Below are positions 35,278-44,750 of a stretch of DNA of 58,657 nt, in pieces. The translations under genes and the position numbers were made by a program. The first letter of the stretch is position 1, and every line of letters begins with the position of its first letter. Below the pieces are notes generated by a model. That model was given only the letters and a program-made list of their open reading frames with translations. It was not told the origin of the DNA and searched no databases. Origin of the DNA: Sulfurovum sp. UBA1140. GTDB lineage: Bacteria > Campylobacterota > Campylobacteria > Campylobacterales > Sulfurovaceae. Location: assembly GCA_002311915.1 (NCBI GenBank), contig DCAF01000026.1, positions 37,268 through 95,924 of the forward strand, written 5' to 3'.

Positions 35278-35400
35278 CCATTTTTATCTGTTTTCTTAAA
35301 AAATATTTAAATAAAACACTACCTGTTATTCTCTACGCAGGGATTGAATAATAATACTTCTTAATATAAACTTACAAGCTTAAATTAATATCATCCTTAA

Positions 35401-35406
35401 TATAAT
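35401..35406 (+). promoter_or_regulatory. -10 box of the msh-like operon
   Basis: TATAAT lies 22 nt upstream of the first possible start of mshI and is the only good box in the 150-nt gap after the radical SAM gene. The remainder of that gap is AT-rich without other visible signals. Confidence 0.45.
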
Positions 35407-35427
35407 AGTTGTAAATATTATTATGGA

Positions 35428-36984
35428 ATGGTAAATTTAACAATTATGTCAATAGAAACTGTAGACCCTAGAATAAAAAAATTTAAAAAAATTATCACAG
35501 TTAACCCCTATATTAATAGATATTATGAATATAGAGATCAGAAACTTACATCACCAAAAAAATTAGAGTTTAGTAATAACAATTTTGTAATCTCATATGT
35601 GACCAACAAAGATATGATTATTGCCTCTTTTGATTTAGGATATAGCGTTGATGAAGAAGAGATTGATGATGTGATATATATGAAAGCTTATGATGAGCTG
35701 GGACTTGACCCTGAAAAAGAGTACAGTATTCGCCATCAAAAAGCAGATAGTGATGAGTCGAGTAATGTTTATAATCTATTTATAACAGAACCGGATATTA
35801 TTGATAGACACAATGAGCAGACACTAGAGCAGACCAAATTTATAGATCTGTTGATTCCTGCTCCACTTCTTTTCCAAACACTCTATAGTACCACAACACT
35901 AGAGAGTTCTGAATCACACTGTTTTATATATTTTACCAAAGAAGATGCCTTTATCTCTATCTATAGAGAGGGAAAGTTTTTGTACTCAAAATCTTTAGGT
36001 TTTTCACTTAAACAGATATATGATAAGTATTGTGCGATGATTGGTGAAAAAGTGGATGAGACAGAGTTTTTTGATACTTTAGAGTCTGAAGGTCTAAAAG
36101 CCACTGACTCTCACTATCAGCAAAATTTAATGAAGATTTTTTCGGAAGCCTTTTTACAAATTAACGACATTATCATTTATACTAAAAGAGCTTATGGTAT
36201 TGATACCATTCAGAAACTTTTTATGGGTTCGGTGAACAGTCCTATTATTGGATTGGGTGATTATGGATACAACTATTTAGGAATTCCTACTTTTAATTTA
36301 GATTTTAAATTTGATATTAAAAATGATGAGTGGTATGTTGATCAACTGCAATATATGATGGTTCAGTCAGGCTTAGATTATGTTCAAAATCCAAACAAAA
36401 TACCCAACCTAACCAGCACTCCTAGACCTCCTGTTTTTAGTAAACGGGCGAGTGGTCAGTTTATTATTACCAGCACCATTGCAACCCTATTGGCAATGGC
36501 ATGGCCTCTGTCGTATCTGGTGGCTTCTTATTACAATGATGTTCATATTTTAAAGCTCTCTATCGAAGATGATGAGCTTTCTACTATTGCCTCTAAGTAT
36601 AAAAAAATACTTAAAGAGAAACAGAGTGTCATTAAAGCAAAAAAGAAAGAGTTAAAAAAACTAGAGAATATTTTTGATGGAAAAGCAAAAACTTTAATCT
36701 CGATTTATAATAAAAAGGTTGATTATCGGCTTAAATCAGGACTTTTTTATACTTTTGCTCAGGATTTGATAGCATATGAAGTAGAGGTAGAGCAGATTAC
36801 CACTCACGAGAACAGCTTTACGCTCTATATGGTGAGTAACGATGATAAAAAGTTGACCAAATATATTAAATATATATCTAAAAAATATTTTGATGAGATC
36901 AAAAGTATAGATATAAAACGTATTGAAATAGATAAAGAAGATACACTCTATCGAGGTATTTTGGAAGTGAGTTATAAGTCATGA
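35428..36984 (+). CDS. mshI: MshI-like fusion of PilM (actin-like) and PilN (membrane) modules
   Basis: The 518-aa protein joins a cytoplasmic PilM/GspL-like actin-fold part (about 1-330) to one membrane helix near residue 350 (TIATLLAMAWPLSYLVA). A coiled coil and a periplasmic ferredoxin-like PilN module (about 430-510) follow. In type IV pilus systems PilM and PilN are usually separate; in MSHA (MshI) and type II secretion (GspL) they are combined. An alternative start at 35446 (MSIETVDP) is possible; neither has a strong ribosome binding site. It begins a dense operon through 44663 and overlaps the next gene by 4 nt. Confidence 0.75.
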   Translation: MVNLTIMSIETVDPRIKKFKKIITVNPYINRYYEYRDQKLTSPKKLEFSNNNFVISYVTNKDMIIASFDLGYSVDEEEIDDVIYMKAYDELGLDPEKEYSIRHQKADSDESSNVYNLFITEPDIIDRHNEQTLEQTKFIDLLIPAPLLFQTLYSTTTLESSESHCFIYFTKEDAFISIYREGKFLYSKSLGFSLKQIYDKYCAMIGEKVDETEFFDTLESEGLKATDSHYQQNLMKIFSEAFLQINDIIIYTKRAYGIDTIQKLFMGSVNSPIIGLGDYGYNYLGIPTFNLDFKFDIKNDEWYVDQLQYMMVQSGLDYVQNPNKIPNLTSTPRPPVFSKRASGQFIITSTIATLLAMAWPLSYLVASYYNDVHILKLSIEDDELSTIASKYKKILKEKQSVIKAKKKELKKLENIFDGKAKTLISIYNKKVDYRLKSGLFYTFAQDLIAYEVEVEQITTHENSFTLYMVSNDDKKLTKYIKYISKKYFDEIKSIDIKRIEIDKEDTLYRGILEVSYKS

Positions 36985-37625
36985 ATGGTATATTAGAGAA
37001 CTTAGACAATATTTTTAAAGAGAAGAGTGAGAACGAGAAGTGGATGATTATTTTGATGATTGTGGCGGTAATTGGTTATCTTGCTTACAGTCTACTTTTA
37101 CCCTATGCCGAAGAGAAAAAAGAGCAATCAGAACGAGAGAAGAATGCACTCCAAAAGAATATTATTACCCACAAACACTACATTCAATCAATAACAGTGA
37201 GTGGAAATCGAGACTTTTATATTACGAAATATGATAATGATGTGGCTAATTTAGAGAAGAGTATTATTAAAATCAATGACAATATCAATTTTATTTCGTT
37301 TAGTTTAGAAGATCTCTCACCACTACTTTTTAATAAAAGAAGCTGGTCAAAATTTCTTAACAGTATTACTCAAGAGGCAAAAAATCAGCAGGTTGAAATT
37401 GATTATATTGATAACGATTACGTTGAGGGTAACGGTAGTTTTGGACATATTCTTGAGATTTCTGTCGGTTGTAAGGGTGAGTTTAAAAATATTGTTAAGT
37501 TTATTAATCAACTTGAAAAGAATGTTTTAGTTACCGATGTTTACGGTAGTCATATTTATATGGATGAAAACTTCTCTACCACATTAGCAGATATTAATAT
37601 TTCAGTTTGGGGGGTAAATCATTAA
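36981..37625 (+). CDS. mshJ: MshJ/PilO-like alignment-complex protein
   Basis: The 214-aa protein has one membrane helix near the N-terminus (MIILMIVAVIGYLAYSLLL), a coiled coil (about 45-95) and a C-terminal ferredoxin-like fold. This is the layout of PilO/GspM/MshJ, which pairs with PilN to connect the motor to the secretin. The start overlaps mshI (ATGA) and the stop overlaps the next start (TAATG). The call rests on position and architecture more than on motifs. Confidence 0.72.
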   Translation: MNGILENLDNIFKEKSENEKWMIILMIVAVIGYLAYSLLLPYAEEKKEQSEREKNALQKNIITHKHYIQSITVSGNRDFYITKYDNDVANLEKSIIKINDNINFISFSLEDLSPLLFNKRSWSKFLNSITQEAKNQQVEIDYIDNDYVEGNGSFGHILEISVGCKGEFKNIVKFINQLEKNVLVTDVYGSHIYMDENFSTTLADINISVWGVNH

Positions 37626-38059
37626 TGAAAAAGTTATCAATCCTTGGAGTGATTATACTTTTAGTTACTGGGTTAGAGGCACTCTCGTTAAGTAAAGAGG
37701 AGATTACAAACATGGTCTCTAAGATAAAAAAAGAGAGATTGGGTATACAGTTAAATACATTAGATGGAACACCAAACCCTTTTGCCATTAGAAAGCAGGT
37801 GCTAGAGAAAAAAAAAGTTGAAGAGGTTAAAAAGGTAATTAAGTTAAAAAAAACTTTTACTCACCAATTAACTGCTATACTTAATAATTCAGGATTTATT
37901 GATGGAAAGTGGTATCGAGTTGGTGATCAATTAAATATCTACACCATTACTTTTATTGGTACAAATAGTCTGGTTTTAAAAAATGGAAAAGAGCATAAAA
38001 TCCTTAAAATTCCAGAACGAGAGAAAAAATTTAAAATATTGAAAGGGGATAAAAAATGA
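37625..38059 (+). CDS. mshK: MshK/PilP-like periplasmic pilus assembly protein
   Basis: The 144-aa protein starts at the ATG at 37625, which shares bases with the mshJ stop; a TTG six codons upstream is less likely. A signal or anchor segment (LSILGVIILLVTGLEAL) is followed by a Lys-rich linker. A small beta domain with GKWYRVGDQLNIYTITFIGT and SLVLKNGKEHKIL comes next, the pattern of the PilP/GspC homology region that binds the secretin. It overlaps mshL by 4 nt. Confidence 0.72.
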   Translation: MKKLSILGVIILLVTGLEALSLSKEEITNMVSKIKKERLGIQLNTLDGTPNPFAIRKQVLEKKKVEEVKKVIKLKKTFTHQLTAILNNSGFIDGKWYRVGDQLNIYTITFIGTNSLVLKNGKEHKILKIPEREKKFKILKGDKK

Positions 38060-39540
38060 GATTTTTAAAAAAAACTGTTTATATAACTATAATGTCATCT
38101 CTATTTTTAGCACTACTTATTTCACCAGCACAAGCAAATAGATGTTCTACTCAGATGTTTACCGTAACGCTAAACAGTTCACTAACTTATGGTGATGTGA
38201 TTGAAAATTTAGCAGAAGAGTGTGGATTAACACTGTTGGTTAAAGATGTTGGAGCAAAAAAAAGGTTACAAGAGAATCTCTACTTTGTAAAGCTTTATAA
38301 CGCATCACTTGATGAGTTTTTAGATGTTATCCTAAAAGAGAACAATATTAATTATGATTTAGATGGGAATAGACTTAAAATTTCGTATCTTCGTACTAAA
38401 ACGTTTCATTTAAATTATATTGCAGGTGAGAGAACGGGTAAAAGTAACGCCCATGTGACCATTGCCAATAACAGTAATGGTAGTGGAGAAGAGAGGAGTA
38501 CCTCGGGTTCTAAAACAGGGGTTTCTATTGAGAGCAGTGATAATTTTAACTTTTGGTCAAAAATTACCAAAGAGTTACACAGCTTGATCAATCGTCCCGA
38601 GGACAGTTATGAAGCTCCTGAGCCGATTATTAATCAAGAAGCGGGGATGATTACGGTTACAGGAACTCCTCAGCAGTTAAGTAGAGTAGATATTTATATC
38701 AAAGAGATTACACGACAACTTAAAAGTCAAGTATTGATTGATGTACAGATATTAAGTGTAACCTTTGATGACAGTGCCACGACAGGGATTGATTGGTCTC
38801 AGCTTTATAGCCTTCAAAACTTGACATTGAGCTCTTCTTTTAGTTGGACGATTGGAGATATGGGAATCGCAACACCTGAAGAGAGTGTTTCTACCAATGG
38901 AGGAACCATGATTGCTGAAGGCTCACTACAGGTGAATGAGATTGTTAAATTTTTAAAGACCCAAGGGGATGTTCGCTCTATCTCAAACCCTAAGGTTTTA
39001 ACACTGAATAATCAACCTGCCCTTATTAGTGTGGGAAATGAACTTTTTTATAAACTTCAGTCTACTTCTACTACTCTAGTTGGAACTGCTGGAGGAACAC
39101 AAGGGAGCAATGAAACTATAGATTCTGTATTTGCAGGTGTTTTATTGGATATTACCCCTGAGATTTCTATTGATGGGTCAATTACCTTAAAGATAAATCC
39201 TTCGATTAGTGATACTTTAAATGCTGTTAAAAGAGATGATTCAGGTTCAAGAACTATTCCTCCTGATTTGTCTCGAAAGCAGATTTCGTCGGTGGTCACC
39301 ATACAAGATGGTCAACGTATTATTTTAGGAGGGCTTATCTCTTCCAAAACTGGAACCATGGTCTCGAAGGTTCCTCTTTTAGGGGATATTCCTCTGTTAG
39401 ATACCCTATTTAAACGAGAGATAAAAATTGATAGTGTCGAAGAGTTGGTGCTTATTATTACTCCACATATTATCAATGGCAAAAGTAATTTCTCTCTCAA
39501 AGATTTAGGGTACAGAAAGTTACTAGATGAAGCAGAGTAA
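38056..39540 (+). CDS. mshL: MshL/PilQ-family outer-membrane secretin
   Basis: The 494-aa secretin forms the outer-membrane gate. It has a signal peptide (MSSLFLALLISPAQA), an STN/secretin N-terminal domain (TYGDVIENLAEECGLTLLV), a Gly/Ser-rich linker, an N1 module and the secretin core. The core's signatures are VRSISNPKVLTLNNQPALIS, RQISS-like KQISSVVTIQDGQRIILGG and VPLLGDIPLLDTLFKR. It overlaps the following gene by 14 nt. Confidence 0.92.
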   Translation: MRFLKKTVYITIMSSLFLALLISPAQANRCSTQMFTVTLNSSLTYGDVIENLAEECGLTLLVKDVGAKKRLQENLYFVKLYNASLDEFLDVILKENNINYDLDGNRLKISYLRTKTFHLNYIAGERTGKSNAHVTIANNSNGSGEERSTSGSKTGVSIESSDNFNFWSKITKELHSLINRPEDSYEAPEPIINQEAGMITVTGTPQQLSRVDIYIKEITRQLKSQVLIDVQILSVTFDDSATTGIDWSQLYSLQNLTLSSSFSWTIGDMGIATPEESVSTNGGTMIAEGSLQVNEIVKFLKTQGDVRSISNPKVLTLNNQPALISVGNELFYKLQSTSTTLVGTAGGTQGSNETIDSVFAGVLLDITPEISIDGSITLKINPSISDTLNAVKRDDSGSRTIPPDLSRKQISSVVTIQDGQRIILGGLISSKTGTMVSKVPLLGDIPLLDTLFKREIKIDSVEELVLIITPHIINGKSNFSLKDLGYRKLLDEAE

Positions 39541-40342
39541 ATTTAAAGATGTCAAAAATATTTTTATTGATACCGTAGATACTGAAAGCTACGTAGAGTT
39601 AGACTCCATGCGTTACAATTGCGAGGTATTAGAAGAGAGTTTAAAGAAACCGTTAAAGATGATACTTCTGTTTGGTAAACCAGGAACGGGGAAGAGTATG
39701 ACCCTGAACCGACTCTGGTTTAACCTAAAAAACAGCCGAGAGATACACTATTTTGATGCCCCTATTCTAAGCGAAAAAGCGTTTTTAAGAAGTATTTATG
39801 AGTCGATATCTTCTCAGCAGATACCACAAAATATGCGTGTTAATTTTGATGGACTGTTGAAGTATTGTCAAAAACTAAGAGGAGAGCGAGAGATTGTTTT
39901 TTTATTAGACGAGTGTCAACTCTACAGTGAAGCGTTAATGGAGAAGATTCGACTGCTCTCTGATACACGGGTGGTAAAATTTGTAATTACTTTACATAAG
40001 ACTGAAAATGAAGATGTGATTGCCAAAGAGCATTTTAAGACACGTATTTGGGAGATAGTAGAGCTTCTGAATGCAGGTGAAGAGGATTTGAACGTTTATA
40101 TACAAAAGAAATTGATACGAAAAGGTTTTGTAGAGGTTGCCAATATGTTTTCTAAAAAAGATATTAAATTTATTCATACCCACAGTAAGGGTAACTTTAG
40201 AGAGACCAACAAGTTTTTATATACTTTTTTTAGCATCTATGAGTATTACGACCTTCATCAACCTGAAAGAATATCATCACATAAGTTTTCTAAAAAAATT
40301 CTTGAGATGACCGCCATTAAATTAGGATATATTTATGATTAA
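39527..40342 (+). CDS. mshM: MshM/ExeA-like AAA ATPase
   Basis: The 271-aa ATPase has Walker A LFGKPGTGKSMTLNRL and Walker B IVFLLDECQLY. It belongs to the AAA ATPases of the ExeA/MshM group, which help place the secretin in peptidoglycan. Unlike ExeA there is no C-terminal peptidoglycan-binding domain. It starts inside the mshL coding end and overlaps mshN by 8 nt. Confidence 0.82.
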   Translation: MKQSKFKDVKNIFIDTVDTESYVELDSMRYNCEVLEESLKKPLKMILLFGKPGTGKSMTLNRLWFNLKNSREIHYFDAPILSEKAFLRSIYESISSQQIPQNMRVNFDGLLKYCQKLRGEREIVFLLDECQLYSEALMEKIRLLSDTRVVKFVITLHKTENEDVIAKEHFKTRIWEIVELLNAGEEDLNVYIQKKLIRKGFVEVANMFSKKDIKFIHTHSKGNFRETNKFLYTFFSIYEYYDLHQPERISSHKFSKKILEMTAIKLGYIYD

Positions 40343-41141
40343 TACCAAACAGCTTGAAAAAAGATGGTACCGATATAAGACAAAAAACTTTATTCTTTTT
40401 TTCGCAGGATTTTTACTATTTTTGTTGTTGCCCTATGGGGGGTATTATCTTTTAAATTATGGAAATCCCATGGAGGAGAAAAATAGTTTGAATACCCCTG
40501 TTGTTCAGATGGATAGCACGTCAATTAAAGAGGTAAAGCTTGAAGAGAAACCTATCGTAGAGACAATATCTGTAGCTAAAGAGCATAATTTAACACCCAT
40601 AACCCCTAGCGAAGTGATCCTCTCGCCCGTTATTCCCATTGTTGATTTTACTCAAGAGAAGTCAAACGATAGAGCCAATAAGAGAGTGGTAGAGAAAAAG
40701 AGTGTATCTCCTAAAAGAAAAGAGAAGAGCAGGTTGGTTCAAGCCAAACCCTCTACCTATCTTACTCCCAATGAACTCTCAGTTGTAAATGGTACAGCAC
40801 CTAACAGAGAGACCAAAAAAATTCATTTTCAAAGTAGTAGTAGTAATTACATGGAGATTATGAAACAAAAGTTTCATGAGAATAAAAACCCCCGAGAGGC
40901 GATGTTACTGGCAAATGCTTATTATAAAGCAGGTAACTACATACACTCAGAGAAGTGGGCATTGAAGGCAAACAGTTTAGATAAAGATTTAGAAGAGAGT
41001 TGGTTACTTTTTGCCAAATCAAAAAAACAACAGGGATCACGCAACGAGGCAGTAAAAATATTAGAGACCTACTATAAAAAAAGCAAATCTACTAAAGCTA
41101 AAATGTTGATTCAAAAAATTCACTCAGAGGGGTTACAATGA
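40335..41141 (+). CDS. mshN: MshN-like membrane-anchored TPR protein
   Basis: The 268-aa protein has one membrane helix (FILFFAGFLLFLLLPYGGYY), a long low-complexity linker rich in Lys, Ser and Pro (about 50-165), and a C-terminal TPR region (REAMLLANAYYKAGNYIHSE). Its place between the ATPase and the extension motor matches mshN in MSHA clusters. Sequence similarity is weak, so the name follows position and architecture. Confidence 0.65.
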   Translation: MINTKQLEKRWYRYKTKNFILFFAGFLLFLLLPYGGYYLLNYGNPMEEKNSLNTPVVQMDSTSIKEVKLEEKPIVETISVAKEHNLTPITPSEVILSPVIPIVDFTQEKSNDRANKRVVEKKSVSPKRKEKSRLVQAKPSTYLTPNELSVVNGTAPNRETKKIHFQSSSSNYMEIMKQKFHENKNPREAMLLANAYYKAGNYIHSEKWALKANSLDKDLEESWLLFAKSKKQQGSRNEAVKILETYYKKSKSTKAKMLIQKIHSEGLQ

Positions 41142-41665
41142 GACTATTTTTCTTTTTGATTTTGTTGACTTCAGCTCTATTCTCATCGAATCTTTCAACC
41201 CTTTATAAATACTACGAAAAGCAGGAGTATGATAAGGGGTGCAGTTATGGAATGAAGTATTATAAAAAAAACAGAAGTAACGAGAAGTATCTGACACTTT
41301 ATGGACTCTCTTGTTTAGAGACAGACAATATAGACCGAATTAGTAAACCGATGTTACGGCTTAATAAAAGCAAGGCTTCAAGAGAAAACGCCAGTTATTT
41401 TGCCACCATTTTACTTCAAAAACAGCTTTTGAAACAGGCTCTTTTAGATGCGAAACCCTTAGGGAATTTAAGGTTGCCTAAAACAGATTTTATACTCTCT
41501 AAAATTTTTAGACTTTTTGTTCAGAAAAAATATCAATTAAGTGATGAGGTCTACTCTTTTGAAGAAGAAAATATAAAGTATCAGCTCTATCTGGACGATA
41601 AGGATAAGATGATTATTGACAGCTATCAAAATGGTAAATTTACCAAGCGTTATCGCTATAAATAG
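41138..41665 (+). CDS. Exported protein of the msh-like operon, function unknown
   Basis: The 175-aa protein has a signal peptide (MRLFFFLILLTSALFSS) and a helical body with a TPR-like start (YKYYEKQEYDKGCSYGMKYY). It ends in a beta-rich tail (QLYLDDKDKMIIDSYQNG). It overlaps mshN by 4 nt and precedes mshE by 8 nt. The classical MSHA cluster has no gene at this point, so this may be a lineage-specific component. Confidence 0.75.
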   Translation: MRLFFFLILLTSALFSSNLSTLYKYYEKQEYDKGCSYGMKYYKKNRSNEKYLTLYGLSCLETDNIDRISKPMLRLNKSKASRENASYFATILLQKQLLKQALLDAKPLGNLRLPKTDFILSKIFRLFVQKKYQLSDEVYSFEEENIKYQLYLDDKDKMIIDSYQNGKFTKRYRYK

Positions 41666-41673
41666 GAGAAGGT

Positions 41674-43413
41674 ATGGAAAGAGTAATTGAGTTATTTATT
41701 AAAGAAAACGTGCTAAGTCAAGATAAATTAGATTTTTTTATTAAGAAGTATGGCGAACATCGGGTGACAATTGATAATCTTATTAAGGTGAGAATTCTTA
41801 ATCGTGATGAGATGGAGGAGCTGTTGATTAAAGAGCTTCGTATGCATACCATCGAGATGGAAGAGTTAGAACCAATCCATGGGATTGACACCACACAACT
41901 GCTTAAACGGATTGCTCGAAATCAAGATATTGAGTATATAGAGATTAATGATGTGAGCATAGATTATAAATTGCTCAAGCGATTCCCTCTAAAGCAGTTG
42001 ATGCGTTTTAATGCACTCCCTCTTTATGAAGATGATGAGTCCCGTGTAACGGTAGTATTTGAGAACCCTTCTGATTTTGAAGCCAAAGGAGTCATAGAGA
42101 GATTTTTTCATGGTAAGATTATGGTGGTAGCCATTGCGAAAGCACAGATGATACGTCGAGAACTCTCTAGGCTTAAGACCAATGAAGATGTTGAAGAGTT
42201 TGCAGAGGATATTAAGAATGACCTAGAAGAGGGGACAAGTGAGGTTGAAGATAGTAACGAATCCCCAGCTGTTTTAAAACTGATTGATACTATTTTAGAG
42301 ACAGCAATTGATGGAAAGGCGAGTGATATTCATATTGAAGCAACTGAAAATTACTGTATTGTTCGGTACCGTGTTGATGGGATGCTACAAGAGTATTTTA
42401 GACTGGAAAAGAAGATATTTGCTCCTTTGGCATCACGAACGAAACTGCTCTCTAACCTTGATATTGCCGAGAAACGAAAACCACAAGATGGACGATTTAC
42501 CCATATTGTAAGCGGGAATGTATTTGACTTTAGGGTCTCGACCCTCCCCACACTTTTTGGTGAATCTATTGTTATGAGAATTTTGGATAAATCAAAAGCG
42601 TTGATAAAACTAGAAGATGCAGGAATGAATGCCGAAGCGTATAAAAAATTTCAAAAAGGGATTAAATCTCCTTACGGGATTATGTTGGTAACGGGTCCTA
42701 CGGGTTCAGGTAAAACAACCACTCTTTATGGGGCATTGAATGCGATTATTGATGTTAAAGATAAGATTATTACGGTTGAAGACCCTGTAGAGTATCAAAT
42801 GGAAGGAATTCAGCAGGTGCAGGTGAGTGCCAATACAGGGTTAACCTTTGCTGCAGCTTTGCGTTCCATTCTACGACAAGATCCCGATAAGATTATGATT
42901 GGAGAGATTCGAGACCAAGAAACCCTACGTATTGCCATTGAAGCCGCGTTAACAGGTCACTTGGTTCTCTCGACTCTGCACACCAATGATGCCATTTCAG
43001 CCATTAGTCGAATGCAAGATATGGGAATCGAGGATTATCTGTTGGCAGGTGCAGTTATTGGGATTCAGGGGCAGAGATTGGTACGAAAAATATGCCCTGT
43101 ATGCAAAGAGGTTGAAGAGGTTAACCCTGAGAGTTTTAAAGAGATAGCCCATTTTCTTCCTGAAAATCCTGTTTTTTATAAAGGAAAAGGGTGTGCTGTT
43201 TGTAACAATAATGGATACTCAGGCAGAGAGATGATTTCAGAGGTACTTCTGATTTCTGAGAAACTCTCGACCATGATTGCCAACAGTGCAACCAAAGATT
43301 CAATGAGAGAACAGGCCTATAAAGAGGGGTTCTCTACGATGCTCCAAGATGGGGTGAATAAAGCACTTCTGGGTAAAACAACCCTTGAAGAGGTTCTAAG
43401 AGTAGCAAGGTAA
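41674..43413 (+). CDS. mshE: MshE/PilB-type extension ATPase
   Basis: The 579-aa secretion ATPase of the GspE/PilB family polymerises pilin. The N-terminal part (about 1-165) is a MshEN-like domain. Walker A is GPTGSGKTTTLYGAL (341-355), followed by an Asp box (IITVEDPVEYQ), Walker B (IMIGEIRDQETLRIA) and a His box (LTGHLVLSTLHTND). A tetracysteine zinc site (CPVCKE ... CAVCNN) is characteristic of PilB/GspE. It is directly followed by mshG (5-nt gap). Confidence 0.94.
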   Translation: MERVIELFIKENVLSQDKLDFFIKKYGEHRVTIDNLIKVRILNRDEMEELLIKELRMHTIEMEELEPIHGIDTTQLLKRIARNQDIEYIEINDVSIDYKLLKRFPLKQLMRFNALPLYEDDESRVTVVFENPSDFEAKGVIERFFHGKIMVVAIAKAQMIRRELSRLKTNEDVEEFAEDIKNDLEEGTSEVEDSNESPAVLKLIDTILETAIDGKASDIHIEATENYCIVRYRVDGMLQEYFRLEKKIFAPLASRTKLLSNLDIAEKRKPQDGRFTHIVSGNVFDFRVSTLPTLFGESIVMRILDKSKALIKLEDAGMNAEAYKKFQKGIKSPYGIMLVTGPTGSGKTTTLYGALNAIIDVKDKIITVEDPVEYQMEGIQQVQVSANTGLTFAAALRSILRQDPDKIMIGEIRDQETLRIAIEAALTGHLVLSTLHTNDAISAISRMQDMGIEDYLLAGAVIGIQGQRLVRKICPVCKEVEEVNPESFKEIAHFLPENPVFYKGKGCAVCNNNGYSGREMISEVLLISEKLSTMIANSATKDSMREQAYKEGFSTMLQDGVNKALLGKTTLEEVLRVAR

Positions 43414-43418
43414 AGAGT

Positions 43419-44663
43419 ATGAATTATTATAAAGTAACCATGACCAATCGTGGAAAAAGAACCACCGAAGTTCTAAAAGCCAAGAGTAAAATAAGTGCAA
43501 TCCGTAGTGCCAAGCAGGAGTTTACAGGATTTAATATCTTAAAAGCCGAAGAGACCACTCCTGATATGGGTGCAAAACTGGCAGATTTACTGGCAGGACT
43601 TAAAAAAACATTTGAACCCAAAATTGATATAGGTCATAAGATTTCTTCTATTCGTCAAATAGCCGTTATGACCGATGCAGGTATTTCGATTCATGATTCA
43701 ATAGAAGAGGTGGCTAAAAATACAGAAAACCCTAAATTAAAAACTATTTTTAGAACCATTGGTAACGATATTAATGCAGGTAAAGGGATAGGTGACTCAA
43801 TAGAGCCTTATAAAGAGGAATTTGGGCATGTGGCAATCGCCATGACCAACTTGGGTGAGAAGACAGGTAATATTGCTGGGGCATATCATAAACTGGCAAA
43901 TATATTGGAGAGCATCCGAGACAATACCAAAAAATTTAAAAAAGCAATTCGTACCCCACTTATCACACTAGCAGCGATGGGCGTTGCCTTTACCATTTTG
44001 ATTATGGTGGTGGTTCCAAAGTTTAAAGAGATGTTCGAGAAGTTTGATTCAGCTCTACCTATTCCTACCCAAATTCTTTTGGCTTTAGAACATGCGTTAA
44101 ATAATTATGGACTCTATATCATGATTGGTTTAGGGGGGGGGATTTTTATGATGATGCACACCTATAAGAACAGTGATGATTTTAAATATAAAGTCGATAA
44201 GCTTTTGGTGAACCCCAAGTTTTATCTGATTCATAAAATTATCTTTTTTGCGACCATGCACAAATATACCTTGGTCTTTGGTGAGTTGGTTAAGTCGGGT
44301 ATTCCTGTCTCGGAAGCCCTTGATACAGCAGTAGGTATGGTAGATAATCTTTATATCAAAAAGAAGCTCTTAACCGTCAATGCCAATATTGCACGGGGTA
44401 TCAGCCTTTCCGATGCTTTTGAGCAGACAGAACTTTTTGAGAACATGCTTTTACAGATGATACGGGCAGGTGAAAGCAGTGGACAACTGGACATGATGCT
44501 AGAGAAGGTCGAGGGGTATTATGATAGCAGATTCCAAGATTTGATTGATAACCTTGCTGCATATATCGAGCCAATTATGCTCTTTTTTATTGCAGGTTTG
44601 GTACTGCTAATGGCACTGGGTATCTTTATGCCAATGTGGGATTTAGGAAAGGCAGTAAAATAG
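43419..44663 (+). CDS. mshG: MshG/PilC-type inner-membrane platform protein
   Basis: The 414-aa protein has two T2SSF domains (for example ISSIRQIAVMTDAGISIHDS and YTLVFGELVKSGIPVSEAL), each followed by membrane helices. It works with the extension ATPase to pull pilins from the membrane. It is the last gene of the operon; a stem-loop follows, then polA. No pilin, minor pilin or prepilin peptidase gene follows. Confidence 0.94.
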   Translation: MNYYKVTMTNRGKRTTEVLKAKSKISAIRSAKQEFTGFNILKAEETTPDMGAKLADLLAGLKKTFEPKIDIGHKISSIRQIAVMTDAGISIHDSIEEVAKNTENPKLKTIFRTIGNDINAGKGIGDSIEPYKEEFGHVAIAMTNLGEKTGNIAGAYHKLANILESIRDNTKKFKKAIRTPLITLAAMGVAFTILIMVVVPKFKEMFEKFDSALPIPTQILLALEHALNNYGLYIMIGLGGGIFMMMHTYKNSDDFKYKVDKLLVNPKFYLIHKIIFFATMHKYTLVFGELVKSGIPVSEALDTAVGMVDNLYIKKKLLTVNANIARGISLSDAFEQTELFENMLLQMIRAGESSGQLDMMLEKVEGYYDSRFQDLIDNLAAYIEPIMLFFIAGLVLLMALGIFMPMWDLGKAVK

Positions 44664-44669
44664 CCAATA

Positions 44670-44687
44670 GGTGGAGTCTTCTCCACC
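44670..44687 (+). terminator. Stem-loop after the msh-like operon
   Basis: GGTGGAG (44670-44676), loop TCTT, CTCCACC (44681-44687): a 7-bp perfect stem just after the mshG stop. A weak T-rich stretch follows about 10 nt later. It probably terminates the operon. Confidence 0.6.
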
Positions 44688-44750
44688 TCTGCAAGTGTTT
44701 TTACGTTAGTTTATGGTAAAATCCACCACATTAAACAACAAGGTTCTTCT

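Noticed and set aside
35278..35427. Possible CRISPR or small RNA in the gap before mshI
   Set aside because: No repeated unit or strong structure; only an AT-rich gap with a -10 box.
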